This document shows positions 45,295 through 55,804 of a DNA stretch of 64,000 nt, one piece after another. Source of the stretch: Aphelidium insulamus (Eukaryota; Aphelidiomycota; Aphelidea; Aphelidiaceae); assembly GCA_036784855.1 (NCBI GenBank), contig JAZDSV010000008.1, positions 62,001 to 126,000 on the forward strand, read 5' to 3'. Each line of letters starts with the position of its first letter. Position 1 is the stretch's first letter. The position numbers and the translations under genes were made by a program. Under the pieces are notes generated by a model. That model did not search any database. It was not told where the DNA came from and saw only the letters and a program-made list of their open reading frames with translations.

Positions 45295-45927
45295 CTATCT
45301 GGCAGTGATAAATAGTACACCGGCTTGCAGCTCCTCCATGCGCCTCCTCTGGCTGGCACTCATACCAGCGCCACTCACAGACGGTGACAGTGATGAGGCG
45401 CGACTCCGACTGACGCCACCAACCGCGTCACTACTGGCGGGTGTGCCGACACCACTACCGCCGTTGGGTGTGTCTGTGGCATTTTGGCCTTCCGTGACAG
45501 TCAGTCTGCGTGGACGCGTCATGGCGTCGCTGTTGTTGTTGTTGTTGTTGTCAATGAGTGCCAGCGAGTGCCGCTGCTGCTGACTGGCCATTGGCGCGGA
45601 CACGGTGGAGTGGGAGCGTGCGCGCAGTGAGTCTGTCTGCATCGCGTGCTTGCCCGACAGCGCGCCACGACCATACTCATCCACACTACTGTTGTTGTTG
45701 GTGCTGTGTGAGTGTGAGCTGCCAGTGGCGGCATTATTGGCACTGCCTCCAGTGCTGCTGCTGCTGTTCATGGAGTGGGCGGCGGAACGGCCGCCGTGTG
45801 GGTACAGTGACTCCATCCACACCACGGGCTGCTGCAGCTGGTTGAAGTCAGGCGCCGCCACTCCAATCTGTGACTTGAAGCTGCCCAGCGATGATGATAG
45901 GGCACGGAATACTGCGCGCATGGGCAT
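45295..45927 (-). CDS. Low-complexity Ser/Asn-rich protein, unrecognised
   Basis: An open frame of 210 residues starts with MPMRAVFRALSSSLGSFKSQ, then VVWMESLYPHGG, then a long Ser/Gly/Asn-rich region including a run of eight Asn and Asp, and ends with a basic helix (SASQRRRMEELQAGVLFITA). No domain is recognised. The N-terminal 40 residues look structured, the rest disordered. It may be only one exon of a larger gene whose other exons I cannot see. An alternative is that only the first part is coding. Confidence 0.4.
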   Translation of the reverse strand: MPMRAVFRALSSSLGSFKSQIGVAAPDFNQLQQPVVWMESLYPHGGRSAAHSMNSSSSTGGSANNAATGSSHSHSTNNNSSVDEYGRGALSGKHAMQTDSLRARSHSTVSAPMASQQQRHSLALIDNNNNNNSDAMTRPRRLTVTEGQNATDTPNGGSGVGTPASSDAVGGVSRSRASSLSPSVSGAGMSASQRRRMEELQAGVLFITAR

Positions 45928-46366
45928 TTACGTGTGTGTGTGTGTGGTGTGTGTGTTTTTAACTGTGTCTGTGTGTAGGAAAGAGTACTGGCTAACTGTA
46001 TGCGTGTAGGTGATGCCTGTGTTTGAAGAGAGCTTTTGCCGCAGCGAGAATGCAGAATTCTGCGCGCGTTCTGCTAAAATCTGTGACAGTCACCGTGCTG
46101 TGATTGGCGGCCGTGGCTGCGACTGATTCTACGGCTGCCTTGCGTATGGCGACAACTTCGTTACTTGTGGCGGCAAGTGTTTTGGGAAATAAGGCATGGC
46201 ATGGCAGCTCAAGCATCCAATATATGCATAATGTGTGTCTATGTAAATATCGGCAGACAACTCACATCTCTTGTATCAAATAGACTCACAGTGAGGTGCT
46301 TGTATGCTTTATTGGTGACCAAGGCATCATCAATAGTAGTTATGTGTGAGAAAGTAAACTTCCCCT
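45928..46366. other. Spacer with TG microsatellite
   Basis: A TG run lies at about 45931-45956. An open minus-strand stretch at 46216-45992 has weak coding character and could be an upstream exon of the low-complexity gene, but I find no convincing donor. Confidence 0.3.
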
Positions 46367-47884
46367 TCACGCAGCAGCAATTGGTGGCGCATAGGTGTAC
46401 ACGGCCACATAGTTGGCGTCGTAGCACGGGACCAGCACGTCAACGTGTCCATCACCGTCAACGTCCTCCGCGAGCACGAATCCCACAATGCCCTTGCATT
46501 CGTGAATAGTTTGCTGCTTGTATGCCAGATCGGCTGCCGGGCGTGACATGTCCGGCACCAGCATGTATGCCTTGTTTGTGCCGTCTCCGCTCAGGAACAC
46601 GTGTGGGCGGTCCTGTGCATTGGCGCCGGCCACCACAACTGCGCGTGCGGATCCCGGTGCCGCAGACATGAATGCATTGTCGGCCTTGAAGTCGGATGCC
46701 AACGTGTGCCGTTCAAACTGTACTTGCTGCATCCACCGTGACACTGCGCTCTCACTGTGATTTTTGTTCTCGTTGTTGTTGTTCTCGTTGTTGTTGTTGT
46801 CATTGGCAGCCTGCTGAATAAATTGACCAGCAGTAACTGTTGGTGGCGGGGTGACAGTGTACGCAAACACACTGGCGGGAACAGAGTCAAAGTTGCCCTG
46901 GTGGTTGGTGGCCAGGATCTCGGTCACCCCATCACCGTCCAGGTCCACTATCTGCACGTCGAATGCAGCGCCGATATTTCCGTCAATGATGCGCTGTTGA
47001 ATAAACTCGGGCTGCGAATAGTCGCCATCCGGGTGCTCGGTCCAGATGAGACGCAGCCGCTGCCCAAAGAACTCGGGCACCACAAACTCCACGATACCGT
47101 CGCCGTTCAGATCCACAGTGGCAAAGTAGACGTCGCAGCCATCGGCAATCTTAACCGCCATGTGAGACCCGTCCGCGCGGCGCTCCAGGAACTCCAAGTG
47201 TCCGCCACTGCCGCCAAACACATTCTTCCAGCCGCGGCAACTGACCAGCCGTTCGCCGCCCGCGCGTCCATAAACATTCACCTTTTCCACGCGGTGGTAG
47301 AATCCCTCGTCCGGCGCCACCATTGCCTCCCACTGCAGCTTTTGCCCGTTGCGTCGGTACTCTTCCATGCTCTATGATAATGTTACATTCATACTCGTGT
47401 GTATTTAGATGTGTAGCATATAGTACAAGTTACACACCATGGAACTGATGTGACCACGAGCACCCGGGACAAGGAACCCGCCAGCCACCACCAGCCGGTC
47501 ATCAATGAGCGACACCTCATTAGGCCACGGCACCGACTCACCCAGCTGCTCCACCACAACCGCCTGACGTCGGAACGCACGTCCGACATCACGCACCCCG
47601 TACACCGTGTCGGGGGTGCTGGGGCAGAAGAGACACACGCCGAACGCCGACACGATGAGGTCGGCGGTGGCGGTGCCGGTCTGGTTGCGCGGCACCACGG
47701 TTATGAATGCCGGCTTGTTGACGGGGAACTGGCCCACGTAGCGCAGCGTGGGCGCATCACCATTGCCACTAATATCTGTGATGGTATCCCTGTCTGTGGG
47801 AGCAGCCTGCGATGAAAGACGATCAACTGCAGCGGCCAGCGCACAGCGACACACGGCGGCAAGCAGGGCGACACTTAGCAGCAT
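46367..47884 (-). CDS. Secreted FG-GAP/VCBS repeat protein
   Basis: The start at 47884 opens a signal peptide (MLLSVALLAAVCRCALAAAV). Two exons are joined over a short intron near 47437-47375. The body has three calcium-loop repeats typical of FG-GAP/VCBS blades: DLNGDGIVEFVVPE, DLDGDGVTEILATN and DVDGDGHVDVLVPC. Between the second and third lies an Asn/Glu-rich spacer (NDNNNNENNNNENKN). Such repeats build integrin-like beta-propellers. No membrane anchor follows, so it is probably secreted. Its ligand is unknown. It resembles predicted propeller proteins of fungi and protists more than true integrins, which have seven blades and a long stalk. Confidence 0.82.
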
Positions 47885-48080
47885 TGTTGGAGATGTGTTT
47901 CTTACGTAAGGTGCCGCAGTGTGGGAACAGCGCCGGGCCTTGACGTCACAGTTAATCATCGATGTGAATTTGCCTAGATGATCACATCACCGAGTGAAAA
48001 CGGTGTCAGATGATTAATTCATGCACACAATTAATATATCGGGATTTAATGGTGGAACACACTTGCCGGTGCTTGCCCTG

Positions 48081-48527
48081 CTACCTAATGAGCAAATCAA
48101 TTTTCTTCCACAAAGTTACCAGTTTTTTCACCTCACCACGTACTTTGCCGTATAGTGTTATTTTCATGTTGACGTTCATGCCACACCCGACATCATTTCC
48201 CGTCAACGGAGTGAATCTCCAGTACCAATCCGTGCTGCTGCCATCCGAATTCGTCTTTCGCAATACTACCTTGCCACTCTGTTTATATGACACGCCATTA
48301 TTACATTGAATTTCGACCTTGAAACCCGAGAGACCCTTGTAAGGTGTTTCCATCGCTGCTGCTTGATACGTTTTTCCATAGTACATTTTATACGAGTAAT
48401 AGATATGCCCATCCTTTTCTGCAAACAGTTGCGCGTACGCTGCATCTGATCCTGAAATTAGTCCAAAGAAAGCAATGGTAAAGAACAACACAGTCATAAG
48501 CATATTTTTGGATGTGTGCTGCACCAT
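48081..48527 (-). CDS. Small secreted protein
   Basis: The start at 48527 is chosen because it opens a signal peptide (KNMLMTVLFFTIAFFGLISG); a further ATG lies 17 codons upstream. The mature part is about 115 residues, beta-rich by pattern (HIYYSYKMYYGKTYQ, GFKVEIQCNNGVSYK, DWYWRFTPLTG), with two Cys that may form a disulfide, and a basic C-terminus. It is a single exon. I do not recognise the family. Confidence 0.6.
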   Translation of the reverse strand: MVQHTSKNMLMTVLFFTIAFFGLISGSDAAYAQLFAEKDGHIYYSYKMYYGKTYQAAAMETPYKGLSGFKVEIQCNNGVSYKQSGKVVLRKTNSDGSSTDWYWRFTPLTGNDVGCGMNVNMKITLYGKVRGEVKKLVTLWKKIDLLIR

Positions 48528-48807
48528 TTTGGCAGCGATTTTGTTGTGATTTTCGAGTGGTACAAAGTAATACTGCAAAGTTATCTGCCGCTAATCAGAG
48601 CTCGCTGATTTCGGTGGCCAATCAGCGTAGAGTTAGTGCAATATTGACTTACACACGAAGGAAATGAAGAAGGGCGAAGCAAGAATCGTTAGCCTTATAA
48701 AGCACAGAGTACAGGTGAAATTACAATGCTGGCACTCTCCAAAAGTCGTGTATTGTTTTTTTCGGTTCAAAACAGTCTCCCGATGTTGACAACTGAATTC
48801 ATATACA
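48528..48807. other. Spacer between secreted-protein gene and fusion enzyme
   Basis: It holds the promoter side of the small secreted gene and the 3' end of the methyltransferase/ligase gene, which end to start share only about 280 bp. Nothing else is seen. Confidence 0.4.
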
Positions 48808-51800
48808 CTATACACCGGCGCTGGGCCGATGCTGCGGCTCAAGTTGATGGCCGTTGGCTGTCCGTGACGCGAGTGAACTGGCAGTGACAACGTTCCGGGA
48901 AGCGCCAGTGCCGTGGACGCGGAACCAAGACGCCCACAATATACTCTTGATCATGTCGGCGTACGACTTGCCGCCGTCAGCGTGCATCATCTTGGCCAGC
49001 TTGCCGTCCCAGCACCTATATCATGTTAAACTAATGCTAAAACAACTATATACCATGAAATTAATTGACGTTAATCTACGCACCATCCGGGATTCGGGTT
49101 GACTTCGAGGAGTTTGAGGCGTCGCAAATCAATGGAGGAACTCTCCATCGACTGCTGGCTACTACTATCGGCACGGTCTACGCGCCGATCTTGGCCACTG
49201 GTGGCAACAGATGCGGGGTTGCCGCCGGCACTAGGAAGACTGCCGCGAGCACTGTCGCTCGACTCGCTGGACGCATCATCATTTATGCCGGCGCTGGGAG
49301 CAGGGGATTGCAGCGATATAGTGCTTCCGATCGTGATCGGATGGATGACGGTGTCGCGTGATGCATCGAGCGGCAACTCTGCTTCTTCGGCAAAGGCGGC
49401 GACGCATCGGTGCCCGGTGGTTGGGTGGTAAAACACCTCGCGGTCGGCGCGCCAGTCAAAGCGGGCATAATCTCGCAGGCCGAACCGTTCAAAGAGAATA
49501 GCGCACCAGCGTTTCAAGCACGCCTCTTCGTCGGCGGTAAGTCCGCCCGTAACGTATCCACGGGTCATCAGCTCTTCTGGACGCTCCAGCTCGTCTGAAC
49601 ATGCGGCAGAGGTGGCTCCGTCGCGCTTAGAGCACGATCCATGGTTGCAGGCGCAACCGGAACCGTTGGCTTGTGACGATGGTATAGACGGACTGACGAC
49701 ATAGTCAATCTCGTTCCAGTACGGACTGTCCGGATCCCATTTGCTCTCCCAGCCAAGAATTGGCTGTAAGCTGTATCCATTAACCACCTTACTGTAGTCG
49801 ACTTGCAAAATTGGCAAAAAGTGAAATCCGGTCTCGGGGTTGCCAATCATTCCCACCGAGTACTCGGTGCCGGTCAGGTACTCTTGCACGATAAACTCTT
49901 TGAATCCGTACTCTTCAACCAGTGCACAGAGATACGACGAGAGATCGTTGCGATTGTGGCAGATGGAGCGACCAGTTATTCCCAAGGAATTGTCGCCCTA
50001 ATACAATTAGAGGTTTGCTTGGCAGACAATAAAAGGTGGCGAACCTTCATGGGTTTCAGAAAAGCCGGGTACTGAATATCACCCGTTTCCTCCTTGAGTG
50101 ATATCAAGTGATCGACCATGGACTCGTGAACATCTTTGGGGTCGAGCGCTTCCGGCAAGAGTATGTAGGTCTCACGTGGAGTGAAAATGTCCAGTTTGGC
50201 CGCCGTGGCGTTTACAAGACCCTTTTCAAATAAGATGTAGGTCAACATATAGTAGGTGCTATAGCCACCTTGTCGTAGCAAATTGCCAGTGACGCGGGAC
50301 CGGCGCCGCTGTACGGTATCTTGCACATTTCAAGCAGCGCAGCAATGTGCAGCTCCTTTGTCGCATCATTATCAAAACCTTCATCGCACAAATTGAAGAC
50401 AAAACTGGGCGGAGAAGACATCAACTTGCGCAGCAGGTCGTTGTGGCTTTCCAAGATGGAAATCTACGAGTATCCGTAAGTACAAGTAATATGAACAATG
50501 ATTAAACTAGTGCCTTTTGCGCGTCAAAGCCACACTCGAGCAAGGCATTCAGTAGCTTTCTGCGTGTATCGAAGTCTTCTGGATTCCAGACACCGTTCAG
50601 CTTCTCCCGGCAACTGAGACTAGGATCGCCCATAACAAGTGCAATTTCACCGTTCGGGAATGGCGGAGTGCCGAGAGTGCAATAGTTTTCCGGTGCGATC
50701 TGGACGCTGGTGGTGGGGACAAGAGCGTTGCAATCTGGGGAAGCGCGAGCTTGGTGCGAGTGACGTGCACTCCGCTCCACACCCTTGGACTGCAGTGCAT
50801 TGCGCGCTGCCAGCGGATGATCGCGGACCTTGTGTGCATATATCAACAGTCGCTGCTCCATCATTCCCAAATCCTGGCCGCGCTGACTCAGCTCTCGTGC
50901 TGCCGTCACCGTATTTACACCTGAGATCGATTAGTCAGGAACATATAACTTAAATAAAATAAATATAAACGAACCTTCATCCTCGGGCCGCTGAGCGGAA
51001 TCACCGCCACCAGATGACTCAATGTCGAATCCGGCTTCACGCAGCAGCTCAACCAGCTCTTGCCGGCCGTAAAGCCGCTCACTGTAGAACTGGTCGCGAA
51101 CAACGCCGCGATTCGCAACGACGACAACTTCACGCGAGTGCAAACGACGCTTATCCGCCGACAGCGATCGTTCCCGGCATGCAAATGTCTGATCATCGAT
51201 CCACTCCCAGGATCTAGAAGTAGGTAAGAAAGGATTTCTTACAGTATATAGTCCATACCGCGGGTTAAAATTCTCCCTCATGTAGTCACCGTCCACGAGA
51301 TCGAGAACCATTCGACCGCCCAGGCAGAGAACGCGATTGATCTCTCGCAGAACTTGCCGGTCAGCGGCGTCGACCGTGCTATCTATCCCGGTATCCATCT
51401 CCACAGCGGTGTCATTGGCGCTAAAGTAGCCAAACGAATTGCCCATAATCATCACAAAATCAAATTGGCGGTTGTCGAACGGGACGGTGCGACAGTCGCC
51501 CACGGTGAATTCAGGCTGCGATCGCCGGCGCGCTGTGCCTGGCAGACTGTCGGTCGAAATACTCTCGGCGCGCTCCCGAGCCAGATTGACGAGGTAGGAT
51601 GACTGGTCGTGGCCATACAGCTCGAGGTGTGGATACTTTTCCGCCAACAGCAACGTATGACGACCTGTACAGTTAATTGGCAAATTATTGTACGACAGTG
51701 ATATATCCAGACAAACCTTGACCACAGCACAGGTCCAGCACCTTGGCACTGTTCTTTTCGCCTTCCCGCGAACCCTTTTTAAATATGGACAAGATGGCAG

Positions 51801-52145
51801 GGTTCGCCTCCAGCATTCTTCAGCGCCGTCAGAAGCTGTATACCGGGCAGACAGACATGTATCATACCTTATTTCCTCGCGGGTGATCTCTGGGTCTTCC
51901 ACGACGTCGCCGTCCGTCTTGAGGTAGAGTGCATCGGCAAACACAGTCTTCCACCACTGCGCCGGGACCATACGTTCAAAGTCAGACTCCTTCACCCGGC
52001 CATGACAGACTATGGGCGACTGTTTGAGGGAGGATGAGTGCATCAACGGGTCCTCCAGCTGGAGAGAGTCGGCGGCGGGAGAGGAGCAGTGAGTGGCAGA
52101 CAGGCCAGTTGTGACGCCGCCAGCGGCAGGCACAGCAGTGGGCAT
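48808..52145 (-). CDS. SAM methyltransferase fused to D-Ala-D-Ala-ligase-like ATP-grasp enzyme
   Basis: About ten exons from the ATG at 52145 encode roughly 970 residues. First half: WWKTVFADALYLKTDGDVVE, then a class I methyltransferase with KVLDLCCGQGRHTLLLAEKY (SAM-binding motif I), YGHDQSSYLV, FDFVMIMGNSFGYF, and RVLCLGGRMVLDLVDGDYM. Second half: an ATP-grasp ligase of the Ddl superfamily with NLCDEGFDND, GAGPASLAICYDKGLVN, AFLKPMKGDNSLGI, EYLTGTEYSVGM, DYARFDWR and the end signature LEVNPNPGW. A Ser-rich insertion of about 90 residues precedes that signature. Ddl-family ligases join two amino acids or hydroxy acids using ATP. A methyltransferase in the same chain suggests N- or O-methylation of the same small product. 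Similar fused proteins are, to my knowledge, seen in fungi, with unassigned function. All catalytic elements look present. Confidence 0.87.
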
Positions 52146-52732
52146 GGTGTGCGTAGAGAGGTGAAACGGACCAAGAGCCACAGGCAGCAGATCTACCGGA
52201 GAGACACGAAGCGGACGCTGGCCGGGGGCTACTACTGCTAGTAACTGGTTGGCAATCGGCTGTGAAGCGGCGGCAGTCGACCTTGCTTGTTGTATGCGAC
52301 AACAAACAAGCCAGCCAAGGAAATCAGATCGGCCGTGAATGCAGACACAGTGTATGCCCCAGGCACACGTAATGTACAGGTGCAGGCGCTCTGTGCGGGA
52401 CGAGAAAACGGGCAGGCAGGCGCACAGAGACTCGTTGGAAGCGTTGCAGGCCAAAATGGACTGGCTGAAACCGATTCCAAAACGCCACTCGCTCCACTGT
52501 TCGTGGTTTTCTTTTTTCTTGCGTTCTTCTTTCCGCACTGAACATTGCATTCACAGCTAATATAAGGACTGTACCGACTATGCTGTATGGATTACGTGTT
52601 GTTATCACACATGCATCAAAATCCATTTTATTGCACGCTACGCAAGGTGGAGAAGTGTACTTGACCTTGCCGTCCACATCATGTACTTTGACATACATGT
52701 TGGACCGCAAATTGCTACTTGACATCGGCAGA
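52146..52732. other. Upstream region of the fusion gene
   Basis: Open stretches on both strands exist, but none has a convincing start, splice sites or domain. The minus-strand frame of the fusion gene stays open upstream of 52145 to about 52550, so a longer N-terminus is possible. Confidence 0.35.
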
Positions 52733-52999
52733 TTATACATCGTATTGACTTGGCAGATCTTGTGATTGTTTGGCTTGCGCCAGCGATGCCGGTATGCTGC
52801 TCACCTTGGATAGAGAGAGCAGTGCCGGGATTCTATCTCGCAACTTTGTGTCATGCATGTCTTCCCCTTGCCATCGGTCAATTTGGATCATGTTGTTTCT
52901 CTGCAGCATCCCAGATGTTAATTGGTCATCCAGAAGCACCACCTTGTTCAGGTCGCGGCCCAGAAACTCCAAATTCTGATGCAGCTCTTCTTGAAACAA
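52733..52999 (-). pseudogene. TIM50/FCP1-like HAD-domain C-terminal fragment
   Basis: The 88-residue frame reads NLEFLGRDLNKVVLLDDQLT then RNNMIQIDRWQGEDMHDTKL and IPALLSLSKV. This is the late part of the FCP1/TIM50 HAD fold, where the phosphatase domain has (L)GRDLSKV(I/V)(I/L)DD and a W-x-G-x2-x-D-x-x-L segment. The N-terminal half with the DxDxT motif was not found upstream on this strand, where stops are frequent. I therefore read it as a fragment, possibly a pseudogene or a gene with unseen exons. TIM50 proper acts in the mitochondrial inner membrane as a presequence receptor. Confidence 0.4.
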
Positions 53000-53378
53000 T
53001 TGCAGTGCTCATTGTACATGCTGTGCGCAACTACAGTTTGTCTCCAAATCGTTCAATTAATGCCTTGACTATTTTAAAAGCTTCCCCCTGAGGTGACGCC
53101 GTGAATACCACACCTACGCTATGTTACTATTTATTTATTTTATTTATTTTATTTTCGATGATCAAGACGGGATCGAGCGGAAAGTTCAGCTGCTCAATCC
53201 ACATTAAGTTGCTGGACCTTTTTCTGATTCGGCCACTCTCCCATTGCCTTGTGGGTTGGTGTGCAACCCCCACAAGCGCCCACAGCAGCCATATACATGT
53301 ACTGCAGCCGACGTATCTGGTAGCCGTGAAGGTGTTCCCATATCAGTTTTGATAGGTACTTTATTGCCGTATTCAAGT
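53000..53378. other. Spacer with decayed-looking frames
   Basis: A minus-strand frame (WEHLHGYQIRRLQYMYMAAV) and an AAATAAAT-rich run at 53130-53155 are the only notable contents. They could belong to the TIM50-like fragment. No gene is supported. Confidence 0.3.
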
Positions 53379-53837
53379 TCAAACTATTAAATCAGGCCAG
53401 CTCGGCGAATATTTGCCTCTGAGTGCCAGCAGCAGATGGGCAGCCGCCTCGTTGTCAGTTAGATAATTACTGATATCATCCGGGTCACTGGCGGTGGCAA
53501 ATCGTTCGGGACTGCCTTCAGGTCTTTGGCGGCGTTTTAGCTTCTTGCCACCCTTATTCCCTCGTCGCTTCGTGACACGACCCTTGGTGCCTTTGCGTGT
53601 CGATACGCTTTTACTCTGCGGTGCATCTTCGCTGGCCATTCCTTGAGGCGATTCATAAGTATCTGAACCACGCCGCGGCGGATAATTGCGAACTGCGGCA
53701 GAGCGTGCGCTCCCAGCAGCATTAATGTACTCTTCAAACCCCTTCACATCTGGCGGCAATGTGTCACGACGCGCGCACAAGCACTGCGGCACCATGCTCA
53801 GCGCCACCAAAGCGATAATTTTCGTCGTTGTCTTCAT
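53379..53837 (-). CDS. Small secreted, highly basic protein
   Basis: The start at 53837 gives a signal peptide (MKTTTKIIALVALSMVPQCL). The mature protein of about 130 residues is unusually basic in its middle (STRKGTKGRVTKRRGNKGGK then KKLKRRQRP) and ends in a more ordinary stretch (DISNYLTDNEAAAHLLLALR). It is a single exon. The central basic block could bind nucleic acid or anionic surfaces, or be a proteolytic processing region. The family is not recognised. Confidence 0.55.
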   Translation of the reverse strand: MKTTTKIIALVALSMVPQCLCARRDTLPPDVKGFEEYINAAGSARSAAVRNYPPRRGSDTYESPQGMASEDAPQSKSVSTRKGTKGRVTKRRGNKGGKKLKRRQRPEGSPERFATASDPDDISNYLTDNEAAAHLLLALRGKYSPSWPDLIV

Positions 53838-54102
53838 AATTTAGAAGTTTGCAGTGATATTAAGCGTTTGCGCGCTGATGCACATGCATGTCTCCTCCTC
53901 GCCTCCTGTATCTTGGCCCCCTAAAAATCTCGTCAGTGTTTGATGGACACATATTTACATATATAGACGCGCTGTGCACATGCGCGGCCACTTATTACAG
54001 GCGGCAATGCTGGCGGCAGGTTGACGCGCCGGCGCTGATGAGAAATACATACCTGCATACAAACATATACATAGCACTCGCTCATTCCCTCATCAGCGAT
54101 CA
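53838..54102. promoter_or_regulatory. Divergent promoter gap between basic secreted protein and GH5
   Basis: The two start codons (53837 on -, 54103 on +) are 265 bp apart. No TATA-like octamer of the kind seen elsewhere is visible. A few TA/CATA runs lie in the middle. Confidence 0.4.
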
Positions 54103-55750
54103 ATGCGCATCGTCGTAGCACTAGCCGGCGCGTGTGCGCTGACAGTGTCACTTCTGGTGCTTGGCCAGCTGCTGCATACGGCGGAGCAGCGACAACTCGC
54201 GACTACAGTTACAAGCGATGCCATATGGCACGAAACCAGTAATGCCACGAACTGCAGCGGGTTCCACAACTACCCGCTAAGCACCCGCGGCTCGTGGATA
54301 GTTCGCCGAGACACTGGGGAGCGGGTGCGGCTCTCCTGTATCAACTGGCCCGCCCACATGGAGACCATGCTGCCAGAGGTGTGTGTGTGTGTGTGTGTGC
54401 TGCGCACATTCATATAAGGTGCAGCCAAGGGAACTGACAACACGCAGGGACTGGCCAGCGCGTCCGTGGATCATATCGTGTCTACCATAGTGGACAGGCT
54501 GCAGCTAAACTGTGTGCGCATGACGGTGTCGGTGGACATGTTTGTGCCGGCCACCAACTGGAATGCGCCCATCGCCGTTGGGATGTCGCGCTACATGTCG
54601 CCGCAGACTCGGCAACGATTCTACGCACTCAACCCTCAGTTTGGTAATGGTAATGACGATGATGATGATGGAGCAACTACGGTGGCCGATGTCATGGCCG
54701 CGTGTCTGCGCGCACTTGAACGCCGCGGAGTCATGGTCCTCCTAGACAATCACATCAGCCGTGCCACGTGGTATGTCTGTTCACTGTCTGTCTGTGTCTG
54801 TCTGTCTGTTTATTACACTCTGTGTAACAACACACTCTTTGCAAAGTGTCTACTATTGAGTCTACAAGTTTAAATACGTGTCAGGTGTTGTGGCGAGTTT
54901 GACGGAAATCGCTGGTTCAACGAGGGAGAGTTCCAGGTGGAGCCGTGGCTGACGGCGCTGGCCGCCATGGCACAGCTGGGCGCCCGGCACCGAAACGTTG
55001 TCGGCATCGGGTTGCGCAACGAGGTCAACACCTTTAAACTGGCGCCGTATGCCTACGCGGACTACTACAAGCAAGTTACATTTTATTGATGAGGTATTTA
55101 AAACAGGCAGGTATATGCGAATGGGCGCCGAGACCGTGCACAGAGTAGATCCAGGTCTGTTGATATCCGTGGGCGGCATGCAGTACTCGACGTGGTTGCG
55201 ACACTTTTCGTGGGTGCCGCTCTTTGCCCCGCACCATCCCATCAGCGGGCAGCTGGTGTATGAAATGCACTTTTACAACCTGTTCTACATCAACTGGGTG
55301 TGGAGTGCGCTGGGCGAGCAGACTGGCTGCACCGTACGTACAAATGCTGTGTTAACTGACTAATTACGACTATGGCTGACATGCTCTGCATAGCTGATGC
55401 AATGGCTGCTGGACTTTCGCGCTGGTGCAGTGGCTGAGGGTGGCAGCGATGGTGGTGTCGGGTCGCATGCCATCTGGCTGGGCGAGTTCGGGATGGACGT
55501 GGCGCGCTTTCAGCCGGGAAGTAGACGGGACGCTACCGTTACGCATCACACGGATCCCGCGTGGTTCAAGTGTTTGAGCGGGTGGGTGCGTGAGCGTGAT
55601 GTGGACTGGGCGTACTGGCTGCTGCCGGTGCATCTCTACTACCGCGACGGACAGCGGGATTTCATGGACGACTGGGGTGTGATGTCGGGCAATGGTTCCG
55701 TGAACAGTCAGCTGGCCGCCGCCCTCCGACCCATTATCCGTGGAAATTGA
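54103..55750 (+). CDS. GH5-family glycoside hydrolase, secreted or membrane-anchored
   Basis: Five exons (about 54103-54378, 54448-54771, 54887-55070, 55109-55333, 55393-55750) give a protein of about 450 residues with an N-terminal hydrophobic segment (IVVALAGACALTVSLLVLGQ) that is a signal peptide or anchor. GH5 hallmarks are present: RLSCINWPAHME, VMVLLDNHISRATWCC, VVGIGLRNEVN (catalytic acid/base Glu), LVYEMHFYN, and AIWLGEFGMD (nucleophile Glu), then DWAYWLLP near the end. The family cleaves beta-glucans, mannans, xylans or glycolipids with retention. The subfamily cannot be set by eye; the order resembles the GH5 cellulase and glucosylceramidase-like groups. Both catalytic Glu are in place, so it should be active. 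Confidence 0.85.
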
Positions 55751-55804
55751 GAGTTTATCAAGTGTCTATCCAATAAAGACATCTAATTCGGTACTATGTA
55801 TGTA

